A stretch of 64,000 nt of DNA from Rapana venosa (lineage: Eukaryota; Mollusca; Gastropoda; Neogastropoda; Muricidae): positions 69,384,873 through 69,448,872 of the forward strand of contig CM054141.1 in NCBI GenBank assembly GCA_028751875.1, read 5' to 3'. Below, piece after piece: positions 56,555 to 64,000 of this stretch. Numbering within the stretch: the first letter of the stretch is position 1; every line of letters starts with the position of its first letter. The translations under genes were made by a program, and so were the position numbers. A model generated the notes under the pieces. It saw only the letters and a program-made list of their open reading frames with translations, had not been told where the DNA came from and made no database searches.

Positions 56555-56586
56555 CACGTCACGTCACGTCACGTCACGTCACGTCA

Positions 56587-56629
<43 letters not shown>
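56555..56629. repeat. (CACGT)n pentanucleotide and (CA)n arrays
   Basis: About six CACGT units at 56,555-56,586, then CA repeats. Each CACGTCA junction holds a CRE half-site (TGACG on the other strand). Confidence 0.95.
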
Positions 56630-56684
56630 CATGCGTCAACTAGCTGGCTACAGTAAAAATATACTATAATTTCATGGAAAGGGC

Positions 56685-56689
<5 letters not shown>

Positions 56690-56717
<28 letters not shown>

Positions 56718-56794
56718 AGGGAGGGTGTCTCACTAGAGAGGGAGAGAGAGAGAGAGAGATGGGAGGGAAGGTGTCTCACGAGAGAGAGAGAGAG

Positions 56795-56892
<98 letters not shown>

Positions 56893-56916
56893 AGAGAGAG
56901 AGAGCGCGCGCGAGAG
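56690..56916. repeat. (GA)n array
   Basis: GA array with GGGAG blocks and terminal GCGC steps. Confidence 0.97.
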
Positions 56917-57250
56917 ATCCGGGACTATTGAAATGCCAAGGCTACTTACACCAAAGCAGCACACACAAAAAAGACGTTAGACTAACGACGTACTGTCTAT
57001 ACACCAAGCAGTTTATTGTCTGTTTCGATTTCCACCATACTATGCTCAAGTTATATAACGAACTGGACTTCAGAAAAGACAATATCAAATTTCTTAAATT
57101 ACTGAGAAGATGTCTAGACTGACGATACATAGAAACGAAAAATGATATAAGCCATAATGGGCAGGAGGGAGGGGGGAGAGGGAGGGGAAGGGGGGACAGA
57201 GAGCAAGGTAGCACCACGTGTAGAATATCAGATTCATGATTTAAAGATGT
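56917..57250. other. Left flank of the RTE-like LINE, unassigned
   Basis: No gene. The minus-strand endonuclease frame runs into this stretch only by chance, past the target-site duplication. Confidence 0.5.
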
Positions 57251-57260
57251 ATGAGAACAC
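57251..57260. repeat. Left target-site duplication of the LINE
   Basis: ATGAGAACAC, identical to 60,466-60,475. Confidence 0.9.
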
Positions 57261-58573
57261 TTGCTATTGTTTTTCTTGATGTTCTCTTCAATGTCTTGGC
57301 ACTGTTCACCGATCCATTTCTCTTTTGCCTCCGTCATGGACTTCCTGATTCTTTTGTTGACTGCCCTATATTGTTCTGCTCTTTCTTTTGTTTCATTTTT
57401 CTTTTTCTTCAACTCTCTACGCTTGTCGCATAGTTGTAGGATGTTAGGTGTGACCCATGGTTTTTTGACTGGTCGGCGTTTGCCAAGAAGCTCGTTTGCT
57501 GTTTCAGTCACCGCTGTATTGAAACTATTCGTCAGTGTATCTATGTCTGAGTCTATCACAGTGAGTGCTGCAAACTTTCCACCTATCCTTGCTTGAAAAA
57601 TTTCTAATACCTCTGGGTCCTTCAGCTTCTCGAGGTCAAATTTGATCCTGATGTTGTTCCGCTTGTGGATTTTCTTTAGACGTAGTCGGAAAGTCATCAT
57701 CACAAGATCATGATCACTCCCTATGTCTGCTCCTGGAAAACTTCGTGTCTGTGCGATGTTAACGCTAGACTGAAACCGTCTTTTCACCATGATGTAATCT
57801 ATTTGGTTGTGGTGTTCTCCATTTGGGCTATGCCATGTCCATTTTCTGGATTTCTTGTGTGGGCCAAGTGTATTCACTAGCTGGAGGTGGTTGTTACTGG
57901 CAAACTCCAGGAGTCTCAAGCCTCTTTCATTTGATTGGTTATTACAATGTGGCCCACAAACGCCCTCCCAGTCTTTCCATGCATCTTCTCCTACCTTGGC
58001 GTTCCAGTCGCCTTGCACAACGAGGATGTCTTTCTTGGGTGTTTGATTCAGAACCTCTTGTAGCTGGTCATAAAATTCTTCTACGGCTTCATCTGTGCAG
58101 TCTGATGTAGGGGCGTATGCCTGTACTATAGTTATGTTAAAGGGGGTTGCTCTCAGGCGGATGGTAATAAGTCTGCTGGACACAGGCTGACAGCTCATGA
58201 CGGTGTTCACGGTGTCTTTGTGCACGAGAAACCCCACGCCGTGTTCATGTTTATCCTGTTTTCCACTGTAGTATAATTTGTGGTCTTCCTGGGTCGTTGT
58301 TTCTCCCATGTTTTTCCACCTGACTTCGCAGAGCCCAAGGATGTGCCAATGATATCTGGACATCTCATGTGTCAGTTCTTCCACTTTGCCTGCAGCTCTT
58401 AGTGTCCGTACATTCCATGTGCCAATGATGGTGTTGTTTCTGGCACGAATTTTGCTGCGTTTTACATCAGTAGCATACTTTCGACGTCTGTCCTGATGAG
58501 CGACAGAAGGCGCGGTCCTTGGTAACCCGGGCGACGACCGATCCGGTATGGAGATTCTGGCTGTCTTTGTCAT
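57261..58573 (-). CDS. LINE endonuclease segment (APE-type), inverted
   Basis: The frame opens with ATG at 58,573 (MTKTARISIP) and stays open for about 438 codons to the break. Motifs of the exonuclease-endonuclease-phosphatase fold are in order: TWNVRTL (52-58), CEVRW (82-86), GVGFLV (112-117), QAYAPT (151-156), GDWNAKVG (188-195), DYIMV (259-263) and the catalytic SDHDLV (286-291). The enzyme nicks target DNA for target-primed reverse transcription. A connector ending ENIKKNNSK follows and would normally lead into the reverse transcriptase, which here lies on the other strand. Translation beyond 57,261 is flanking sequence. Because the element is inverted, this half cannot be read as part of the full polyprotein. 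Confidence 0.85.
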
Positions 58574-58710
58574 TGGTGTATCTTGGGCAAATCAAACCTG
58601 GCGGAGCCCATCCCTCTCCAGGTCGGATTTTTTGGTTGGGTTTACTCCCCACATGTGGCAGGTGGTACTGGGTTACATGGTTACCAGTAGCAGAGGGAGT
58701 CTCTGACCTG
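58574..58710 (-). mobile_element. LINE 5' region (inverted segment end)
   Basis: Minus-strand sequence upstream of the endonuclease ATG. It shows WAPPGLICPRYTND-like coding in another frame and stops abruptly at 58,710, the 5'-truncation point joined to the 3' segment. Confidence 0.6.
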
Positions 58711-58720
58711 ACAATAGCAA
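58711..58720. repeat. Inversion-junction overlap
   Basis: ACAATAGCAA, also present as the reverse complement at 57,261-57,270. A short overlap of this kind is expected at twin-priming junctions. Confidence 0.85.
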
Positions 58721-60461
58721 GAAAGCATATCAGCTGGTGAAAGACCTGACTAGCGTGAAACAGAGAAAAGGTTTAACAATCCAAGACAAAAATGGGAAGT
58801 GTCTCACTGACGACCAGGATATTCTGAACAGATGGACAGAATACTGCTCCGACCTGTATAACTATAGAACCGCAGGAGATCCAGAAGTCCTTAATGTACC
58901 CGAAAGCAAAGACACAGACAGTCACCCTATCCTCCGAGAAGAAGTGGAAACAGCAGTCAGATCGCTGAAAAAGGGGAAGTCAGCAGGGGCCGACAACATT
59001 CCAGCTGAGTTGGTCCAAGCTGGAGGGGAAGCCATGATCAGCGCCCTACTAAGAATCTGCAACAAGATCTGGCAGACAGGAAAATGGCCAACACCATGGA
59101 CACAGTCACTCATCATCACCCTCCCCAAGAAAGGAAATCTACAACAATGCCATAATTACCGCACAATCAGCCTCATATGTCACCCAAGCAAGGTCATGCT
59201 GCAGATAATATTGAATAGACTGAAGCCACAAGCAGAGACCATCATTGCTGAGGAACAAGCAGGTTTCAGAGCAGGGCGCAGCACAACAGAACAGATATTC
59301 AACCTCAGAATACTATGTGAGCGGTACCTTCAACATCAACAAGACCGTTACCACGTATTTATCGATTTTAAGAAGGCATTTGACAGGGTGTGGCATGCAG
59401 CTTTGTGGGCAACCATGAATTTGTACAGCATCAATGCAAACCTGATCAGAGTCATCAAACAGCTGTACAGCGAGGCCACCAGTGCAGTGTACTACAACAA
59501 CAACATTGGAGAATGGTTTCGAACAACAGTTGGAGTAAGGCAGGGCTGTCTACTCTCACCCACTCTTTTCAACATCTTCCTTGAGAGAATCATGGCTGAT
59601 GCACTGGAACATCATGAAGGATCAGTCAGCATTGGTGGCAGAACGATCACAAACCTCCGCTTCGCAGATGACATTGATGGAATAGCAGGATCAGAAAAAG
59701 AGCTTGCCAGCCTAACAGAACACTTGGATAAGGCCTCCAAAACATACGGCATGGAAATCAGTGCAGAGAAGACCAAACTGATGACTAATAACACCAACGG
59801 CATTAGCACTGATATCAGGGTTAATGACCAGAAGCTGGAAACAGTTCAAAGCTTCAAGTACCTGGGAGCCATTGTATCCGACCAGGGATCCAAGCCAGAA
59901 GTAGTATGCAGGACTGCACAGACAATAACAGCTTTGTCAAAACTAAACACCATCTGGAGAGATAAGAATATCTCATTTATCTCCAAGATCAGACTAATGC
60001 GCTCCCTTGTCATATCCATATTTCTGTATGCCTGTGAATCATGGACCCTGACTGCAGATTTGGAGAGAAGAGTACAGGCAGTGGAGATGAGATGCTTTCG
60101 GAGACTCCTTGGCATCTCCTACAAAGACCACATAAGCAACGAAAGCGTGCATAACAGAATCCAGCAAACCATTGGACCCTATGAGAACCTTCTAACGATC
60201 GTGAAAAAGCGTAAACTTAAGTGGTATGGGCATGTCACAAGATCCCAAGGAATTACAAAGACAGTTTTGCAAGGCACTGTCCAAGGAGGAAGAAGAAGAG
60301 GCAGACCAAGGAAGAGCTGGGAGGATAACATCAGTGAATGGACAGGCCTAGAACTCAACAAAACCCTGAGAAAGGCAGAACAGAGAGAGGAATGGAGGGA
60401 ACTGGTTGCTGAGTCTTTGAGGGTGCCCCCACGGTCGTCAGACTACGGGACAGATAGATAG
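58713..60461 (+). CDS. LINE reverse transcriptase and C-terminal domain
   Basis: Open for about 580 codons with no stop. The first ATG-like start sometimes called (58,737) is really GTG inside the frame, so this is the 3' part of a longer polyprotein. Motifs, numbered from 58,737: KSAGAD (81-86), YRTISL (141-146), DFKKAFDRV with the first catalytic Asp (210-218), GVRQGCLLSPTLFN (266-279), the catalytic FADD (309-312), KTKLM (345-349), SFKYLGAIVS (372-381) and the conserved C-terminal KLKWYGHVTR (493-502). All catalytic residues are present. The stop codon lies inside the terminal GATA repeats, so the 3' UTR is essentially absent, as in many RTE elements. Confidence 0.9.
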   Translation, partial: NSKKAYQLVKDLTSVKQRKGLTIQDKNGKCLTDDQDILNRWTEYCSDLYNYRTAGDPEVLNVPESKDTDSHPILREEVETAVRSLKKGKSAGADNIPAELVQAGGEAMISALLRICNKIWQTGKWPTPWTQSLIITLPKKGNLQQCHNYRTISLICHPSKVMLQIILNRLKPQAETIIAEEQAGFRAGRSTTEQIFNLRILCERYLQHQQDRYHVFIDFKKAFDRVWHAALWATMNLYSINANLIRVIKQLYSEATSAVYYNNNIGEWFRTTVGVRQGCLLSPTLFNIFLERIMADALEHHEGSVSIGGRTITNLRFADDIDGIAGSEKELASLTEHLDKASKTYGMEISAEKTKLMTNNTNGISTDIRVNDQKLETVQSFKYLGAIVSDQGSKPEVVCRTAQTITALSKLNTIWRDKNISFISKIRLMRSLVISIFLYACESWTLTADLERRVQAVEMRCFRRLLGISYKDHISNESVHNRIQQTIGPYENLLTIVKKRKLKWYGHVTRSQGITKTVLQGTVQGGRRRGRPRKSWEDNISEWTGLELNKTLRKAEQREEWRELVAESLRVPPRSSDYGTDR

Positions 60462-60465
60462 ATAG

Positions 60466-60475
60466 ATGAGAACAC
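60466..60475. repeat. Right target-site duplication of the LINE
   Basis: ATGAGAACAC, exact copy of 57,251-57,260, directly after the GATA repeats. Confidence 0.9.
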
Positions 60476-60496
60476 AGGTTCCAGTCAGCTCTCAGC

Positions 60497-61128
60497 TGTT
60501 GCTGCTGCTGCTGCTGTTATAATTGATAGTACTGGAGTTGCTGTTGCTGCTGTTGCTATTGGTGTTGCTGGTGTCGTTGTTGTTGCTGCTGTTGTTCTTG
60601 ATGTTGTTGGTGTTATCGTTGTTGCTGCTGTTTTTGTAATTGATGGTGTTGGTGTTATCGTTGTTGCTGCTGTTTTTGTAATTGATGGTGTTGGTGTTAT
60701 CGTTGTTGCTGCTGTTTTTGTTATTGATGTTGTTGGTGTTATTGTTGTTGCTGCTGTTGTTATTGATGTTGTTGGTGTTGTCGTTGTTGTTGCTGCTGCT
60801 GTTGTTATTGATGTTGTTGGTGTTGTCGATGTTGCTGCTGCTGCTGTTGTTATTGATGTTGTTGGTGTTGTTGTTGTTGTTGCTACTGCTGCTGTTGTTA
60901 TTGATGTTGTTGGTGTTGTTGTTGCTGCTGCTGCTGTTGTTATTTATGTTTTTGGTGTTGTCGTTGTTGCTGCTGCTGTTGTTATTGATGTTGTTGGTGT
61001 TGTTGTTGCTGCTGCTGCTGTTGTTATTTATGTTTTTGGTGTTGTCGTTGTTGCTGCTGCTGTTGTTATTGATGTTGTTGGAGTTGTTGTTGTTGCTTCT
61101 GTTTTTGTTATTGATGCTATTGGTGTTG
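60497..61128. repeat. TTG/CTG/TTA trinucleotide array with higher-order unit
   Basis: About 630 bp of Leu/Val-type triplets. A larger unit of roughly 60 bp recurs: TTGTTATTGATGTTGTTGG, TGTTGTCGTTGTTG, then CTG runs. Two adjacent longer blocks (near 60,930-60,985 and 61,005-61,060) are almost identical, which points to unequal exchange or slippage at the scale of the large unit. Open as polyleucine on plus; not a gene. Confidence 0.9.
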
Positions 61129-61184
61129 TTATCTAGCGCTTTGATTTGTTGCTATACAAGATTCAGCGCTATATAAATTCCATA

Positions 61185-61230
<46 letters not shown>

Positions 61231-61395
61231 GTTGTTGCTATATTTCTCACCAACGACAGATTTACCAAACTGTTGTGCTACTATGCGTGTTATGTTATTG
61301 TCTTTTGTCTCTACGGTCATGATCAATGGTAAATTGTCAGACTCTCTCTGGTTTTCAACCGTGAGTGATGTAATCTTAAGACATGGAAGCAACAT
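61090..61395. repeat. Diverged duplication, copy 1 (interrupted)
   Basis: Matches 61,995-62,230. Shared blocks include TTGTTATTGATGCTATTGG, ACGACAGATTTACCAAACTG, TGTTGTGCTACTATGCG, 'tgtctctacggtcatga' and CAGACTCTCTCTGGTTTTCA. Interrupted by the L2 tail at 61,134-61,230. Confidence 0.85.
61134..61230 (+). mobile_element. L2/CR1-like LINE 3' tail, minimal insertion
   Basis: AGCGCTTTGATTTGTTGC, AGATTCAGCGCTATATAAAT and ATT repeats. The paralogue at 62,062-62,075 reads straight through (GTTATCGTTGTTGC), so the site was empty before insertion. Confidence 0.85.
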
Positions 61396-61441
61396 CACAT
61401 GAAACGATTCAACAATCAAGTGCATTTTTCTCCTGAAGATG

Positions 61442-61453
61442 CAATATATTTGT
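61442..61453. repeat. Left target-site duplication of a short LINE
   Basis: CAATATATTTGT, identical to 61,855-61,866. Confidence 0.85.
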
Positions 61454-61854
61454 TACCGTCACCGTCACCGATCCCTCAGATTCCGAATCCTTTGGGGCGC
61501 CTTCGAACTTTGTCAACCACCTTTCTCCAGTCCTCTCGTCTCTCAGCCGCTCTCAGGGTGTCTCTCAGCTCCATGTCTGTCCACTCTCGAATGTTGTCCT
61601 CCCATCTCCTCCTTTGTCTGCCTCGTCTTCCTCCCCTCACTTTGCCTTGTAGGATTGTTTTAGCAAGACCAGAGGAGCGTGTGACATGACCAAACCACTT
61701 CAGTTTTCGTTGTCTTGTGAGTGTTTGAAGGTCAGTATAGGGCCCGATTTCATTGCGGATGCGTCTCTTGACTTCTTCATTCGTGATGTGGTCTTTCCAT
61801 GAGATGCCCAAGTGTCTTCGGAAGGTGCTTCCGAAGACTCTTAGGCATCTCATA
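61454..61854 (-). mobile_element. RTE-like LINE, severely 5'-truncated, with 5' foldback
   Basis: The minus-strand frame of 125 aa carries LGISWKDHITNEEVKRRIRN, QRKLKWFGHVTRSSGLAKTI and RRRWEDNIREWTDMELRDTL. This is colinear with the C-terminus of the 58,713 element but clearly another subfamily. It ends in CGGTGA-type repeats (61,455-61,470) and has an exact 12-bp target-site duplication. Its 5' end forms a hairpin (61,801-61,851). Confidence 0.85.
61801..61851. repeat. Inverted repeat at the LINE 5' end
   Basis: 24-bp arms (61,801-61,824 and 61,828-61,851) with two mismatches and a 3-base loop GTG. The arms begin GAGATGCC on each strand. Confidence 0.85.
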
Positions 61855-61866
61855 CAATATATTTGT
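61855..61866. repeat. Right target-site duplication of the short LINE
   Basis: CAATATATTTGT, identical to 61,442-61,453. Confidence 0.85.
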
Positions 61867-61994
61867 AGTTATCATCAAAACTGTGCTCACCGCGTCCGTT
61901 GAATAAAACACAATCAAACATATTACACATATGACTGCTCGCCATAGTTATCTATTCAATCATTCTGAGATTCTCTTGGGCACCTGTTGTCATT

Positions 61995-62230
61995 AGTTGT
62001 TATTGATGGTTTTGGTGTTGTCGCTGTTGCTGCTGTTTTTGTTATTGATGCTATTGGTGTTGTTATCGTTGTTGCTATATCTATCACCAACGACAGATTT
62101 ACCAAACTGTTGTGCTACTATGCGAGTTATGTTATTGTCTTTTGTCTCTACGGTCATGACCAATGGTGAATGGTCAGACTCTCTCTGGTTTTCAACCGTA
62201 AGTGATGCAATATTAAGACATGGAACACCT
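61995..62230. repeat. Diverged duplication, copy 2 (uninterrupted)
   Basis: Paralogue of 61,090-61,395 in direct orientation, without the L2 tail. Confidence 0.85.
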
Positions 62231-62354
62231 TTACCTTTTGCCTTTGGCAAGTACTCGGAGAAAGCCCAATAACCATGGTAATACCAAAACAAACCAAGAC
62301 ACAAAAAAACTAAAGCTTTTTTCAAAATCATTTTTAGTTTATTTATTTTAATCC

Positions 62355-62600
62355 TTTATATCGAGGATAGTGGAATAAGCAAACATGTGCTATTTTATAC
62401 CTAGCCCCGCGTGGAGGCGGTTTTGTAAATGTTGTCATCTGTTCCCACCGGCACATAATGGCCTACATTTTCGTAAAACGGAACAGGATTTAATATGTGC
62501 ACAAGATGTTCTGCGTGCGTTTGCGCACGGGACCTCGGTTTATAGTCTCATCCAAAGATCTTTTGGGGGAGAGTGGAGTCTGCACCGATGTTAACTGATG
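62355..62600 (-). mobile_element. SINE A, head missing
   Basis: The plus strand shows TATCGAGGATAGTGGAATAA, CTAGCCCCGCGTGGAGGCGG, 'gttcccaccggcacata', the core GGTTTATAGTCTCATCCAAA and 'gtggagtctgcaccga', then ends. Confidence 0.85.
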
Positions 62601-62825
62601 CTTAAGACATCTGAGCATCTCATCTCTTAAATGCTTTGCAGAAATATGCCCCAGAGTGCTGATAGAATTCAGATTACTCTATGCAAGGCCTAAAAGCCAG
62701 CCTACATGCATTGGGCTGGTTAGTATCTTCTGTTGGGATATATTTCTGCCTAATGCCATCACAGACTGGAAAAAAGTATTTTGTCTTTTATTGGCTTAAT
62801 TAATACGTAAAGGGCGTACCGTTTC

Positions 62826-63120
62826 CGGCACACGCACGCACACAACACACACACACGCACACCCCACACACACAGCACAGCACAGCGAAGCACACCACAC
62901 CACACCACACGCACACACACACACACACACACGCGCGCGCGCGCACGCACGCACGCACGCACACACGCACGCACGCACGAACGCACACTCACTCACAGAG
63001 ACAGAGACAGAGAGCAACAGAGACAGAGACAGAAAGACAGACATTCAGAGAGACAGAGAGACAGGCAGATGGACGGAGGGACAGACAGACAGGCAAGCAG
63101 GCAGGCAGGCAGAGTCAGAG
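62826..63120. repeat. AC / CGCG / GACA / GGCA compound simple repeats
   Basis: Successive blocks: AC arrays, CGCGCGCG, CACG units, GACAGA units and a (GGCA)n run near 63,100. Cysteine- and arginine-rich frames here are artefacts. Confidence 0.93.
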
Positions 63121-63450
63121 GCCGAAACAGATAGAGACAAAGACGAAGAGAGAAGGCAGATAGTCCAACTAAATGATGGTCACATAATCTCGGCACACGG
63201 GTTCATGTCCCTCAGTAATGAACCCATTTAGAGACTGAGCTCCACAGAAGGGCAGCGTTGGTTAATGCTCTACTACTGATAGTATGAAACCGCTTATACA
63301 AACAGTAATCATTATTTCACACTGAAAACACTCTTGTAGTTTTCGCTATGATTGTCTAAAGACACCACTGCTATCAGTCTACTCCTGGAAGGGTCAATAA
63401 CTAACTTCCTACCACTCGCGTGTTGTGTGATGTGTCCAACGTGCTGAACA
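63121..63450. other. Unassigned sequence
   Basis: No gene or repeat recognised. Confidence 0.4.
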
Positions 63451-63812
63451 GGGACGGGATAGCCTGGTGGTTAGAGGGATGCATTCGTAATCTGCTGATC
63501 CGGGTTTGAACCTCGTTCAAGATGATAGATGATTTTTCCTCTGGAGTTAACATTAGTGCCGACTCCCTTCCCCCTAAAAGTCCTTCGGATGAGACTATAA
63601 ACGAAGTCCCGTGTGCGAACGCACGCAGAACATCTTGCGCACACGTTAAATCCTGTTCCTTTTTTCGGAAGAATAGGCCATTGTCTGCCGGTGGGAACGG
63701 ATGACAAAATTGACAAAACTGCATTCACATGGGGACTGGTTTAAAAAGCATATGAGTGCTTATTCCATTATCATCGAAATAAACAAATAAATAAATAAAA
63801 AATAAACAAAAC
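63451..63812 (+). mobile_element. SINE A, full length
   Basis: GGGACGGGATAGCCTGGTGG A-box region, B box GGGTTTGAACCTC, core CGGATGAGACTATAAACGAA, body and tail CTTATTCCATTATCATCGAA with AAATA repeats. Confidence 0.92.
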
Positions 63813-63813
63813 G

Positions 63814-63900
63814 GGGAACGGGGATTAGTAGTTTCAAGGTAGCACACCAGTTCAGAAAACGAGAAATCGCAGGTTCGATCCCCGTTTGAACCCAAACATT
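63814..63900 (+). promoter_or_regulatory. tRNA-like Pol III promoter, possible SINE head
   Basis: AAGGTAGCACACCAGTTCAG (A-box-like) and GGTTCGATCCC (a good B box) at 63,872-63,882. It directly follows a SINE A tail and may start another SINE, but the window ends before a body can be recognised. Confidence 0.45.
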
Positions 63901-64000
63901 CTGTTTCCCATTTGTTAGATATGGAGTTCCACGTAGTCGAAATATGGCTATCTTCATGGTGGGCAAAAATGGTCGCATTCGCAAAAGCTCACTAGAGCTG

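Larger units (their letters stand above)
57261..60465 (+). mobile_element. RTE-like LINE with 5' inversion (twin-primed insertion)
   Basis: One insertion of about 3.2 kb. The 3' segment (58,711-60,465) is on plus and encodes the reverse transcriptase. The 5' segment (57,261-58,710) is on minus and encodes the endonuclease. Both segments share the 10-nt string ACAATAGCAA at the break (58,711-58,720 and the reverse complement of 57,261-57,270). The element ends in GATA repeats, as is usual for RTE-type elements, and a 10-bp target-site duplication bounds it. Both halves keep long open frames, so the insertion looks young. Inversion prevents expression as one polyprotein. The exact clade is inferred. 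Confidence 0.9.

Noticed and set aside
56942..57260. C-terminal extension of the endonuclease ORF
   Set aside because: It lies outside the target-site duplication, so it is flanking DNA read by chance after the inversion break.

Overview
The window is a piece of eukaryotic nuclear genome with almost no conventional coding sequence. It carries tRNA-derived SINEs in several families, non-LTR retrotransposons (RTE-like, L2/CR1-like and other LINEs) in all states of decay, and a very high load of di-, tri-, tetra- and pentanucleotide microsatellites. I see no bacterial operons, Shine-Dalgarno starts, CRISPR arrays or phage genes. The repeat style (tRNA-SINEs ending in LINE-like tails, RTE-like elements ending in GATA repeats, abundant GT/GA arrays) suggests an invertebrate, most likely a marine mollusc and perhaps a gastropod. 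That assignment is inference, because no single-copy marker gene is present.

Layout. 1-11 kb: SINE A and SINE B copies, microsatellites and a decayed reverse transcriptase (6.4-7.1 kb). 11,054-11,553 is a 500-N assembly gap. 11,554-19,240 is poor-quality sequence rich in homopolymers. Its right part (15,115-19,240) is a degraded duplicate, in the same order, of the good sequence at 19,241-24,960; this looks like an unmerged contig overlap. 22.8-27 kb holds a decayed minus-strand LINE ending in a CTTGA-type repeat. 28-43 kb holds L2 tails, a LINE ORF1-like fragment, two weak exon candidates, a decayed LINE at 35.5-36.9 kb, a tRNA-headed poly(A) element at 37.6-38.5 kb and many microsatellites.

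43.9-52.8 kb is a true tandem segmental duplication (copy 1 about 43,890-49,710; copy 2 about 49,735-52,765). The two copies carry different transposon insertions, so each acts as the empty-site control for the other. Copy 1 has an L2-like LINE inserted inside a SINE B, a SINE with a 5S-rRNA-like promoter region flanked by a 10-bp target-site duplication, and a LINE/SINE B composite. Copy 2 has a SINE A. A roughly 310-bp block with two ATGCAAAT octamers is unusually well preserved between the copies.

56-62 kb holds the best-preserved element: an RTE-like LINE at 57,261-60,465 with open endonuclease and reverse-transcriptase frames, whose 5' half is inverted relative to its 3' half. It is bounded by an exact 10-bp target-site duplication and has a 10-nt overlap at the inversion point, the signature of twin priming. 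Next come a large TTG-type array, a second small paralogous duplication interrupted by an L2 tail, and a second short LINE with a 12-bp target-site duplication and a foldback at its 5' end.

How the parts work together: the LINEs supply reverse transcriptase and endonuclease, and the SINEs use Pol III promoters and appear to borrow LINE 3' tails. The SINE A tail is nearly identical to tail-only fragments of another element at 31,347, 39,721 and 40,876. No confident host gene was found; the exon candidates are marked as low confidence.
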